From Euryarchaeota archaeon UBA181 (lineage in GTDB: Archaea > Thermoplasmatota > Poseidoniia > Poseidoniales > Thalassarchaeaceae), in contig DALI01000067.1 in assembly GCA_002496725.1 (NCBI GenBank), positions 1-47,781 of the forward strand: a stretch of DNA of 47,781 nucleotides, read 5' to 3'. Of the stretch, positions 1 through 7,435 are shown one piece after another; within the stretch, counting starts at the first letter, position 1, and each line of letters opens with the position of its first letter. A program made the translations under genes and the position numbers. The notes beneath the pieces were generated by a model. That model made no database searches and was not told where the DNA came from. It worked only from the letters and a program-made list of their open reading frames with translations.

Positions 1-593
1 TGTCCAAATTGAGGTATTCTAGATTGAAGCCTATCTTCATCTTCAGCATGAGTGGCAATTACCCCTCCTGTATTTGCGAAGATATCCTCGAGATGCCTTT
101 GCTCATGAACTAATAAATCACCAGTACTACTTCCCATGAAGATCTTGATTCCACACACGCCCTGCATTCCTTCGACACTACGCAAATCAGCGACATTGTT
201 TGCAGTAGCCCCGATGAAGAAGCCATGATGAGTTACAGCCTTCTTTGAAGCTAAGGAAATCTTCTGTTCCAATGATATTCGATTAATGGCATTTGGAACA
301 GTGTTCGGCATATCAAGAAAGGAGGTAATACCTCCAGAAGCAGCGGCCCTACTACCGCTTTCCAAATCTTCCTTTTCAGGATTTCCAGGGTCACGAAAGT
401 GCACATGGGGATCTATCGCTCCAGGTAATAGATACAATCCCGTTGCGTCTATCACAGATTCTCCATTCTGAACCTTCAGCCCTCCTTGTGGGGCAATAGT
501 TTTGATTGAACCAGCAGCAACACGCAGGTCGCCTTCTACTATTCCGCCAGGGAGGACCATCATCGCATTCTGAACAAGTAGGTCCCCGCTCAT
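1..593 (-). CDS. pyrC: Dihydroorotase, partial (3' part beyond the left edge)
   Basis: Zinc amidohydrolase that interconverts carbamoyl-aspartate and dihydroorotate in pyrimidine synthesis. I translated the reverse strand: the ATG at 593-591 opens a frame with no stop to the window edge (about 197 residues). Visible hallmarks are DPHVHFRDPG near residue 60 (the HxH metal site with the dihydroorotase-type arginine), KIFMGSSTGD (the lysine that is normally carboxylated to bridge the metals) and THAEDE (a further metal His). The N-terminal beta-strand region (LLVQNAMMVLPGG) is also typical. An in-frame stop lies upstream and no other in-frame ATG follows it, which supports this start; GAGGG lies about 12 nt upstream. 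The gene is divergent from the initiator tRNA and may share its TATA region. Hydantoinases and allantoinases are related, but the HFRDPG motif favours dihydroorotase. Confidence 0.9.
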   Translation of the reverse strand, partial: MSGDLLVQNAMMVLPGGIVEGDLRVAAGSIKTIAPQGGLKVQNGESVIDATGLYLLPGAIDPHVHFRDPGNPEKEDLESGSRAAASGGITSFLDMPNTVPNAINRISLEQKISLASKKAVTHHGFFIGATANNVADLRSVEGMQGVCGIKIFMGSSTGDLLVHEQRHLEDIFANTGGVIATHAEDEDRLQSRIPQFG

Positions 594-668
594 CGTATCA
601 ACAACCCTCGGTAGGGATGGTACCTCATCACCATTGCCATAGAGCTCAATCGAGTTGTGAGGTTGTGT

Positions 669-677
669 TCATATATC
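669..677 (+). promoter_or_regulatory. TATA-like box for initiator tRNA
   Basis: The sequence TTCATATAT is centred about 25 bp before the first base of the tRNA, the usual archaeal TATA-box spacing. The same TGTTCATATA string recurs before radA at about 869-877. TATATA reads the same on both strands, so it could also serve the leftward dihydroorotase gene with a leader of about 50 nt; that second role is inference. Confidence 0.5.
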
Positions 678-696
678 CCCTGTACGCCGGAAAGAC

Positions 697-774
697 AACG
701 GGTTGGAGTAGTCAGGTTATCTCGTCGGGCTCATAACCCGGAGATCGGTGGTTCAAATCCACCACCCGTTACCA
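697..774 (+). tRNA. Initiator tRNA-Met (CAT), CCA encoded
   Basis: Cloverleaf: the 7-bp acceptor stem AACGGGT (697-703) pairs with ACCCGTT (764-770), then discriminator A771 and genome-encoded CCA at 772-774. The anticodon loop CTCATAA (730-736) carries CAT at 732-734. The T arm GGTGG-TTCAAAT-CCACC is perfect. Two features mark it as the initiator: the A1-T72 first pair seen in archaeal and eukaryotic initiators, and three consecutive G-C pairs (GGG/CCC) below the anticodon loop. There is no intron. No T-rich run follows directly. Confidence 0.95.
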
Positions 775-870
775 AAAACTAAATCTAAACTAAAAGTGAA
801 AAAACGATACACTGAAAGTAAATTAGTATAGAAAAACACTTTCAAATAGTAATTGCACTCCATCGTTTGT

Positions 871-893
871 TCATATACCTCCGACTGTCAGTC
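871..893 (+). promoter_or_regulatory. radA promoter: TATA-like box plus 11-bp palindrome
   Basis: TCATATAC at 871-878 is a TATA-like box 37-44 bp upstream of the chosen radA start. Just downstream, GACTGTCAGTC (883-893) is a perfect inverted repeat with a one-base centre, lying between the box and the start codon near the expected transcription start. It could be an operator or chance; only position and symmetry are seen. Confidence 0.4.
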
Positions 894-914
894 AGGTACA
901 TACACGGTGAGCAA

Positions 915-1916
915 ATGGATGAGAAGACAGCAAGTGAAAAAGTCGAAGAAGAGGAACTAGTGATAGATGTGGACGAACCACAGGCGACTATTGAAGATCT
1001 ACCAGGTGTAGGTCCAGCAACAGCTGAGAAGCTCAGAGACGCTGGTTTCGATGACTTGCTTGCAATTGCGGTAATGAGTCCTTCAGAATTGGGTGAGCAA
1101 GCTGAGCTCGGCGAAGCGGTGTCTGCAAAAATAATCGCTGGAGCTAAGAAATTAGCTAATATTGGCGGATTCATTAGTGGAGTCGCATTACTGGATAAGA
1201 GAAGTAAGGTAATGAAACTAACTTCTTCCACATCGGCTCTCGATGAACTACTGGGGGGTGGATTCGAAACTCAGGCAATTGTCGAAGTATACGGCGAATT
1301 TGGTAGTGGCAAGACACAAGTAGGGCATCAGCTAGCCGTCAATTGCGTTCTACCATTGGAACAAGGAGGGTTTGGGGGAGAAGTATTCTACATCGATACT
1401 GAGGATACATTCAGACCAGAAAGAATTACCCAGATGGCCGAGGGAATGGGATTAGTCCCCTCTGAAGTACTCGAGAGAATACATGTCGCTAGAGCCTACA
1501 ACTCCGCTCATCAAATGCTGCTAGTGGATGAAATTCAGAGAATGGGAAGGAGCATCGATGTCAGACTGATCATCGTTGACTCATTGACCAGTCACTTCAG
1601 AGCCGAGTATCTGGGTCGTGGGATGCTAGCCGCTAGGCAACAAAAGCTCAATCGCCATCTAAAAGATCTCAAGAAGCTAGCCGACATAAACAATGCCCTG
1701 GTTTTAGTTACCAACCAGGTTCACTCCAAGCCTGATGCCATGTGGGGCGACCCAACCAAGCCAATTGGGGGTCACATAGTGGGACATGCAAGCACTTTCC
1801 GCCTGTACCTTAGGAAATCCAAGGGGGGCCGTAGAATTGCTCGCCTAGTGGACAGTCCTAACTTGCCTGATGGGGAGGCGGTCTTCAACGTGACAAGCGA
1901 GGGTCTGCGGGATTGA
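915..1916 (+). CDS. radA: DNA repair and recombination protein RadA
   Basis: Archaeal RecA/Rad51-family recombinase: it forms ATP-dependent filaments on single-stranded DNA for strand exchange. The 333-residue protein has an acidic N-terminus, a helix-hairpin-helix domain (LPGVGPATAEKLRDAG, about residues 27-42), a Walker A motif GEFGSGKT near 127-134 and a Walker B strand LIIVDS near 217-222. A later VTNQVH segment and the conserved C-terminal RLVDSP segment fit RadA. I chose the ATG at 915, which has GGTGA 4 nt upstream; an ATG at 867 is in frame but would add 16 poorly conserved residues and put the start upstream of the TATA-like box. Length matches the family (about 320-350 residues). 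Confidence 0.96.
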   Translation: MDEKTASEKVEEEELVIDVDEPQATIEDLPGVGPATAEKLRDAGFDDLLAIAVMSPSELGEQAELGEAVSAKIIAGAKKLANIGGFISGVALLDKRSKVMKLTSSTSALDELLGGGFETQAIVEVYGEFGSGKTQVGHQLAVNCVLPLEQGGFGGEVFYIDTEDTFRPERITQMAEGMGLVPSEVLERIHVARAYNSAHQMLLVDEIQRMGRSIDVRLIIVDSLTSHFRAEYLGRGMLAARQQKLNRHLKDLKKLADINNALVLVTNQVHSKPDAMWGDPTKPIGGHIVGHASTFRLYLRKSKGGRRIARLVDSPNLPDGEAVFNVTSEGLRD

Positions 1917-1930
1917 TCACCCGCGGACCC
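1901..1930 (+). terminator. Strong hairpin over the radA stop codon
   Basis: GGGTCTGCGGG (1901-1911) pairs with CCCGCGGACCC (1920-1930), 11 pairs including one G-T/U position, around the 8-base loop ATTGATCA. The radA TGA (1914-1916) lies in the loop. It lies between convergent radA and the M3 peptidase gene. No T-tract follows, so it is not a classic archaeal U-rich terminator; it could be a 3'-end stabiliser or a two-way roadblock. Confidence 0.45.
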
Positions 1931-1939
1931 CGTGTCCGA

Positions 1940-3721
1940 CTACGCCAGCTCAGTCATCGCAGTCCTAACTTCTTCAATCAACACTGCTAAGTGATTTTTA
2001 TCGAACCCTAGCTTAATATCCGCTGCAGAGAATAGTTCCGGCAGAGTTTTGGTATTTCCCAGTTTCATAGCATTTGAATAATCTGACAATGCTTTTTCAC
2101 CATCTTTCCGTTGTGTCCTCCAGAGCTGCAAGGCTCCTAACTGAGCTATACCATACTCAACATAGTAGAAAGGAGCTCCGTAGAGATGACCCTGTTGTTG
2201 CCAAGAGATATCCCTGAATATTTCATATTCATCCCATTCCATATTGGATCCGAACCTATCTCTTATAGAGTTCCAAATTTCCTTCCTTTGCTCTCTGCTA
2301 TGGTTTGGATTAGCATATATCCAATGTTGGAATGAATCTATTGTGGCTATCCAGGGAAGTAGAAAAATAATCCCTTCCAAGTGACCTATTCTAGCTCTAT
2401 CAGCTTCTTCCCGATCATAGAATTCCTCCCACTTATCCTGTGTCATGAGCTCCATCGACATTGAAGCAACCTCTGCAAATTCTATCGGGTAGCTCCTTTC
2501 GCCAATGAGCTCAAGGTCACCGCAGTAGATAGAGTGGAATGCATGTCCTGCCTCATGTATCATAGTTTCCAGATCTCCCTGCAAACCTGCAGCATTCATG
2601 AATATGAATGGAACCCTACTTTTTTGCAGATAATACTGATATCCGCCTGGGGCCTTCCCCTTCCTAGTATCCAAATCAAGAGTATCCATTTCAACTAGCA
2701 TATCGAACTTCTCACCTAGGTCATCAGACATTTTGTGAAACAAAGAAGAGAGCCTTTCTACCATTTCTCCAACATCGGCAAAGGGCCTCAATGGCATTCT
2801 CCCCTCTAAATCTGGTCCCACTCCAGTTTTCTCATTAACATCCCATGGACTTAGAATACCTAGGTCAAGACTTTCAACTCTCTTGGAATTTATCTCATGC
2901 ATTAATGGGATACAAACTGATTCAATTGCGTCATGGAACTCCAAGCAGTCTTCCTTGGAATAGTCAAACCTCTCCATCGCTCTAAACATATAGTCAGTAT
3001 AGGTTTCGAAACCCGCATTCACAGCTATCCGGTGCCTAATTTTAATCAACTCATCAAAAATGTCTGATAACCTATCTTCATCTTTCATTCTCCTGTCGGC
3101 AACTCCTTTCCACGCACTGGATCTTACTTGCCTGTCGTTCGCCTCTAGGAAAACCCTCATCTCAGGAATGGTATATTCTTCACCATTGAATTCAACTGTC
3201 ATTGCTCCATTAATGGCTTGTGCCTCGGTAACTAATTTGGTTTGCTCCACTCCTAGTGGAATATTCTCTTTTCTAAAAATCTCAACATCATTCCTCATGG
3301 ATCTAATCATCAGGGCATATCTTTCTGGAAGATTATCTATGGCCTCATGCTCAATCAGTCTCCGATTAAGTGAATCGGAGAACTCTGAAAGTTTCGGTCT
3401 TACATTTTCTACGAAATCTAGGAAAGACTTCCTTTTATCCTCACTCTCGGTATCACAGGTCATTGCAATGTAGAGAAGTGCACCTTTTTCTGAGATGTGC
3501 TCAGAAAGCTCAGAAGCATCCCTTATTGCTTTCTCAAGACAACCAGAACAGGTCATTCTTCTGTTGAGGAGGTCTTCAGTGTAGGGTTTGATTTCCTCCC
3601 AGATGCCCGCATCAAAATCACTCCTTACGAAAGACCCACTTTCCTTGTCCACTGCGATATCGCCCATATTCATCCCACAATGCCAATGGATATTACCCTG
3701 ACTGTTGATCTCATAAATCAC
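1940..3721 (-). CDS. M3-family oligoendopeptidase (PepF-like)
   Basis: Zinc metallopeptidase predicted to cut oligopeptides in the cytoplasm. The 593-residue protein contains the HEAGH site at residues 389-393 and a downstream PIEFAEVASMSMEL helix (about 412-425) supplying the third Glu ligand, both characteristic of clan MA family M3. The YQYYL and PFIFMN segments and the C-terminal YYVEYGIAQLGALQLW stretch are also M3B/PepF-like. No signal peptide is seen. The start is GTG at 3721-3719, overlapping the end of the upstream Cgi121 gene by 11 bp, so translation may be coupled. Length is normal for oligoendopeptidase F (about 600). The exact substrate cannot be told from sequence. Confidence 0.88.
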   Translation of the reverse strand: MIYEINSQGNIHWHCGMNMGDIAVDKESGSFVRSDFDAGIWEEIKPYTEDLLNRRMTCSGCLEKAIRDASELSEHISEKGALLYIAMTCDTESEDKRKSFLDFVENVRPKLSEFSDSLNRRLIEHEAIDNLPERYALMIRSMRNDVEIFRKENIPLGVEQTKLVTEAQAINGAMTVEFNGEEYTIPEMRVFLEANDRQVRSSAWKGVADRRMKDEDRLSDIFDELIKIRHRIAVNAGFETYTDYMFRAMERFDYSKEDCLEFHDAIESVCIPLMHEINSKRVESLDLGILSPWDVNEKTGVGPDLEGRMPLRPFADVGEMVERLSSLFHKMSDDLGEKFDMLVEMDTLDLDTRKGKAPGGYQYYLQKSRVPFIFMNAAGLQGDLETMIHEAGHAFHSIYCGDLELIGERSYPIEFAEVASMSMELMTQDKWEEFYDREEADRARIGHLEGIIFLLPWIATIDSFQHWIYANPNHSREQRKEIWNSIRDRFGSNMEWDEYEIFRDISWQQQGHLYGAPFYYVEYGIAQLGALQLWRTQRKDGEKALSDYSNAMKLGNTKTLPELFSAADIKLGFDKNHLAVLIEEVRTAMTELA

Positions 3722-4271
3722 TCATTGATGCATGAAGAAGGAAGGCCTGCTCTATCTTACTATTCGATAACGTTTCATTCTTGGTAATTGCCCCTATCTT
3801 GACAAGTCCACCGATTGTTGGAAATGGCCTTCTTGTTATCATTCTCCCTCCCAGATGCTCAATAATCCTCTCTGCTTCACTACTGTGATGGTTATACTCC
3901 TCCATTGGAATACTAGTCTCTTCCATACCCTTCGTAGTATCAATCTCAGGTAGTCTAATGATCCAGGCCTTAGCATCTCCCTTGGATATACCAGATCTCT
4001 CAATTGCTACTCTTATTTGCCTAGTCCCGGAGACTACTCTTAGGAATTCTGCTCCAGAATCCCTTGCAACCATTGTCCCCTTCTGCTCATTTCTCCTAAC
4101 TTGATGCCATGCCGACCACAGGTGTACTTCACTAGCAGCAACCTCATAAGAAATTAGAATCCAACGTTCATCAGGACGCCACTCTTCCATATCTGCGATC
4201 AATGAGGAGATATTCTCTATGGGCGATGAAAACTTTACTCCCCAAGCAGGAAACCAAGGTATTGTCGCCAT
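3711..4271 (-). CDS. cgi121: KEOPS complex subunit Cgi121
   Basis: Likely the Cgi121/TPRKB subunit of KEOPS, which helps make the universal tRNA modification t6A by positioning tRNA and contacting Bud32. The 186-residue protein has the family's central signature: residues about 74-110 read EFLRVVSGTRQIRVAIERSG followed by a KAWIIRLP strand, matching the typical Cgi121 pattern of a leucine-rich strand, SGxRQI and an amphipathic helix. The C-terminal half (EQAFLLHASMSDL) fits the last helix. ATG start at 4271; it is 27 bp downstream of hel308 and overlaps the peptidase gene by 11 bp, so the three look like one transcript. Assignment rests on pattern recognition. Confidence 0.8.
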   Translation of the reverse strand: MATIPWFPAWGVKFSSPIENISSLIADMEEWRPDERWILISYEVAASEVHLWSAWHQVRRNEQKGTMVARDSGAEFLRVVSGTRQIRVAIERSGISKGDAKAWIIRLPEIDTTKGMEETSIPMEEYNHHSSEAERIIEHLGGRMITRRPFPTIGGLVKIGAITKNETLSNSKIEQAFLLHASMSDL

Positions 4272-4298
4272 ATAATCATCGCTCGGTCTTGTCGGAGT

Positions 4299-6905
4299 TC
4301 AATTGTCCTTTCTGCTAGATCTCCTCGTCATTCTAGCGGCATCTCTGACTAGATTCTCTACAAGTCTTACGCTCCACCCCCTTAAATCGGACAATCTTTC
4401 TCGATCTTTCTCTGTTAGTTCTGCTACATCTGATACTTCACTCACTCCAAGGAGTTTGGACATCTCTCTCGCTCTCACTCTGCCAATTCCCTTGAGAGAA
4501 ACAAGTCCAAGTATGTCAGATTTACAACCATATCTGACCCTTCTCCGAGTCTCCCCTATTGCATCTATCAGGGTTTCGTGTGCTTGTCTTCCGAATGCAG
4601 ATATTTCCTCATCCTCGATTACGATTCTCCTTGATGCATAGAGGAGCCATTCAGCTAATTCTACACGACTTCTAAGATCGCCAGGCTGTACTCCCCAATT
4701 CTTTTCTATAGAGCTCATTGTTTCTTCTTCCATCCAAGATTGTAGAACCAAAGCCCCCTTCATCCGCCTATCTTCATCATGATCAACAGCACTTCCAAGC
4801 ATCTCCCTCTCATGGATATGTAATGCAGATTGAACCCTATCAAAATCTGATTTCCTAAGCCACAGAGGTAAGAAATCAGGCGTGCAGGCTACTAGATGAA
4901 GTAGGCTTATTGGAGAAAATTGTTGAAACTCATCACGACCGGAAATTATCTCCATGGCCTTTCCAAGTCCATCTCTCAGAATTCTTCCAGATAGTGGATT
5001 CAGGTATAGCATAGATATTCTCTTGCCTAGGGGAGTTGGAAGATATGTCATTGTCGGAGACTCCGAACGCCCAATAGTATCTTCACTCATTGAATTTGCC
5101 TTCTTAAAGCCAAAAATAGCAGGCCCATTCCTCCTCGTCTCAAATTTTCTAACTTCTCTTCGAGTTGACAGCTCGACCCCAAGGACGCTAGCAGCTGAAT
5201 TTGCCCAAGTAGGGACTTCATCTAACCACTCTTCTTCATTCAGAGAAGAAGGCTGTTCATCTTGTATTTTCTTAGCTACTTTTTCAGAGTCCCCTTCTCT
5301 AGTAAGCATCCCATTCTCAACTAACCAGGCTATCGCTTCATCTAATCTATCTGCCAAAGTCTCGGGCCTCATTTGAGTAGCTAAAAAAGTACTATCAAAG
5401 AAACGACTCACTGAGTATCTATCATTCAAGATCCCACTAGAGATTAATGAAAGGACATGAGTCAGCAAAGCAGGATCCTCAATAGCGCTTTTTGCCATAG
5501 GATTAGCTAGTTTTGAAGTCACATCTTCCGGCTCACTATTCAGATATAGGTCGACTAATCTTTTTTCCTCATCCGAATCTTTCGATAGAATCCATGCATC
5601 GCCATATTCGTCATACTTGGGACGACCAGCCCTACCTAGCATCTGTCTAATTTCCATTACTGATAACGGCATTGAAGCACTGGCGGCTACACTCCACCTC
5701 CTGAAATCTCTAATCACAACTCTCCTTGCTGGGAGATTGACGCCTTGTGCAAGGGTGGGTGTGGCAACAATGCATTTTATGTCCCCCTTCTTGAAAGAAC
5801 TCTCAATAATTCCTCTTTGGCGATGTGTTAGTCCTGCGTGATGAAAACCAACTCCTCCCTTGATTGACTTAGCCAAGGAGGACCCAGTGGAAGAATTCTC
5901 TCCCCCCTTGGAAATTTTATCTGAAATATACTTCCAATTTTCTATCGTTTCTCCTGTGATTATATTAAAATCACCCTCTGTTAGGCTTAGTAGATATTCT
6001 GAAAGAACCCTAGCTTCCTTAACTGCCGAGGCTCTTGAAGATACAAAAACAAGTAATTGGCCCCCTATGGAAATAGTATCTTCTAAAGCGGCCTGAAGCC
6101 TCCTATTCTTCATTCCAGGTAAAGCTCTAGATTTGACTTCCTCCCTTTCTCCCCCTCCCTCAATTCTATGAATACTAACATCAAGGTCAGTCATTATCCC
6201 ACAGTGTAATGGTATTGGTCTCCAATCGGACTTAACATGTTCTGCTCTCAGCCATTTTGACAGCTTTTCTGAGTTTCCTACAGTAGCTGAAAGTGCGATT
6301 ATTTGAGCTTCTGGACGAATATGCATTATTCTGGAAAGAGTAACTTCCAGGGTGGGCCCTCTGCTGAAGTCATTCAGAAGGTGAAACTCATCTGATACCA
6401 CCACTCCCAGATTTTCTAGAAATCCCACTCTTGTCCTTAGTATGGAGTCCAGCTTCTCGCTTGTGCATACCAAGATATCAGAGTCCTCTACACTGGATGA
6501 TTCACCTCCCCTGTCCCCAATCGCTAAACCCACTGTTAATCCAACTGACTCAGCAATTTCCTTCATCTCCTCGAATTTTTCATTTGCGAGCGCCTTCAGA
6601 GGAACTACGTAAGCGCCACGCATTCCTTTCATATCACCAATTAATCGATTAATGATGCCTATGTATGCCACAAGTGATTTCCCACTCGCCGTGGGGATTG
6701 TCAGCATCAGATTTTTCCCTTCTAAAATTGGAGGTAAAGCTTCCATCTGTGGAGGAAAAAAACTCTCAATTCCCCAATTATTTTTCAGAAAATTAGTAAT
6801 CCTCGGATCAATCCCAAGACTCTCAAGTCCATCCTCTGAAGTCGCCACGACTCTGCTTATATTCGGCCGTTCTAAAGGATGCCGCGAATAATGAGCTAAT
6901 TCCAC
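4299..6905 (-). CDS. hel308: ATP-dependent DNA helicase Hel308
   Basis: Superfamily 2 Ski2-like 3'-5' DNA helicase acting at stalled forks. The 868-residue protein has a Q motif (FFPPQ, 49-53), Walker A PTASGKS (71-77), motif Ia VPLKALANEK, motif II DEFH (near 172), motif III SATVGN, motif IV-V segments (VATPTLAQGVNLPARRVV) and motif VI QMLGRAGRP. The C-terminus carries the winged-helix/ratchet region, a helix-hairpin-helix (LKGIGRVRAREMSKLLG) and a basic RR-containing tail (MTRRSSRK) that matches the Hel308 autoinhibitory segment. The start is GTG at 6905-6903, overlapping the upstream thioesterase gene by 10 bp; no ATG occurs before Walker A. A region of about 60 residues around 545-600 is acidic and may be an insertion. 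Confidence 0.95.
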   Translation of the reverse strand: MELAHYSRHPLERPNISRVVATSEDGLESLGIDPRITNFLKNNWGIESFFPPQMEALPPILEGKNLMLTIPTASGKSLVAYIGIINRLIGDMKGMRGAYVVPLKALANEKFEEMKEIAESVGLTVGLAIGDRGGESSSVEDSDILVCTSEKLDSILRTRVGFLENLGVVVSDEFHLLNDFSRGPTLEVTLSRIMHIRPEAQIIALSATVGNSEKLSKWLRAEHVKSDWRPIPLHCGIMTDLDVSIHRIEGGGEREEVKSRALPGMKNRRLQAALEDTISIGGQLLVFVSSRASAVKEARVLSEYLLSLTEGDFNIITGETIENWKYISDKISKGGENSSTGSSLAKSIKGGVGFHHAGLTHRQRGIIESSFKKGDIKCIVATPTLAQGVNLPARRVVIRDFRRWSVAASASMPLSVMEIRQMLGRAGRPKYDEYGDAWILSKDSDEEKRLVDLYLNSEPEDVTSKLANPMAKSAIEDPALLTHVLSLISSGILNDRYSVSRFFDSTFLATQMRPETLADRLDEAIAWLVENGMLTREGDSEKVAKKIQDEQPSSLNEEEWLDEVPTWANSAASVLGVELSTRREVRKFETRRNGPAIFGFKKANSMSEDTIGRSESPTMTYLPTPLGKRISMLYLNPLSGRILRDGLGKAMEIISGRDEFQQFSPISLLHLVACTPDFLPLWLRKSDFDRVQSALHIHEREMLGSAVDHDEDRRMKGALVLQSWMEEETMSSIEKNWGVQPGDLRSRVELAEWLLYASRRIVIEDEEISAFGRQAHETLIDAIGETRRRVRYGCKSDILGLVSLKGIGRVRAREMSKLLGVSEVSDVAELTEKDRERLSDLRGWSVRLVENLVRDAARMTRRSSRKDN

Positions 6906-7372
6906 CGATGGTATGCTGGATGCCCCTCTGAAACTGCTACAAAGAGACCTTCACCAGTAGCACATATCTTCTCCTCACAAATCAGGCTCATTCTTATCTT
7001 CGCTCTATCGGAACTCAATTCAATTACCTCCGACGTAATTTTCAGTATCTTGTCATTTGGAGTAGGTCTTCTGAGGTTGATGCTATATGACGCAGTTACT
7101 GTGCAGGGAGGACTATTGACTCCTTCATTTTCCATCAGTGCTACTGCCGCAGTCCAATTTCCATGACAGTCCATAAGTGCCCCTATTATCCCGCCATTAA
7201 CCATTCCAGGGAATGCTTGATGATGTTCTTCTGGATTAAACTCCATATACATTCCATTATCTGTTCTGAAAGATCGTATTCTCAATCCTCTCTCATTCGC
7301 TGGACCGCATCCAAAACATATACTCGATGGAGCATATTTTTCCTGTACCGAAAGATCACCATTACCACTCAT
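6896..7372 (-). CDS. Hotdog-fold thioesterase (PaaI/4HBT superfamily)
   Basis: 158 residues, predicted acyl-CoA thioesterase. The start has the CFGCGPANERGLRI motif (Cys-x2-Cys followed by Asn and GL) common in one PaaI/THEM4-like branch. The hotdog core follows: HHQAFPGMVNGGIIGALMDCHGNW (central helix with the active-site-region acidic Asp) and TASYSINLRRPTPNDK, the strand typical of 4HBT proteins. The substrate is unknown. ATG at 7372; first gene of a leftward block with hel308, cgi121 and the M3 peptidase. The 63-bp divergent gap to the next gene contains an inverted repeat. Confidence 0.82.
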   Translation of the reverse strand: MSGNGDLSVQEKYAPSSICFGCGPANERGLRIRSFRTDNGMYMEFNPEEHHQAFPGMVNGGIIGALMDCHGNWTAAVALMENEGVNSPPCTVTASYSINLRRPTPNDKILKITSEVIELSSDRAKIRMSLICEEKICATGEGLFVAVSEGHPAYHRWN

Positions 7373-7392
7373 ATGCTATAGGAAAGGCCCTA

Positions 7393-7410
7393 GGGAATTG
7401 AATAATTCCC
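7393..7410. promoter_or_regulatory. Perfect inverted repeat in a divergent intergenic region
   Basis: GGGAATT (7393-7399), spacer GAAT, AATTCCC (7404-7410): a perfect 7-bp dyad. It sits 20 bp from the leftward thioesterase start and 25 bp from the rightward hydrolase ATG, the middle of the gap. The AT-rich core could also be a promoter element in both directions. A shared operator is inferred from position and symmetry only. Confidence 0.4.
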
Positions 7411-7435
7411 ATAATTGTCCCAGCGTATCCTATTT

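Noticed and set aside
842..1231. Long reverse-strand open frame over radA
   Set aside because: It is Ser/Ala-rich with no recognisable domain and lies entirely antisense to a clear radA; it is a shadow of the coding frame.
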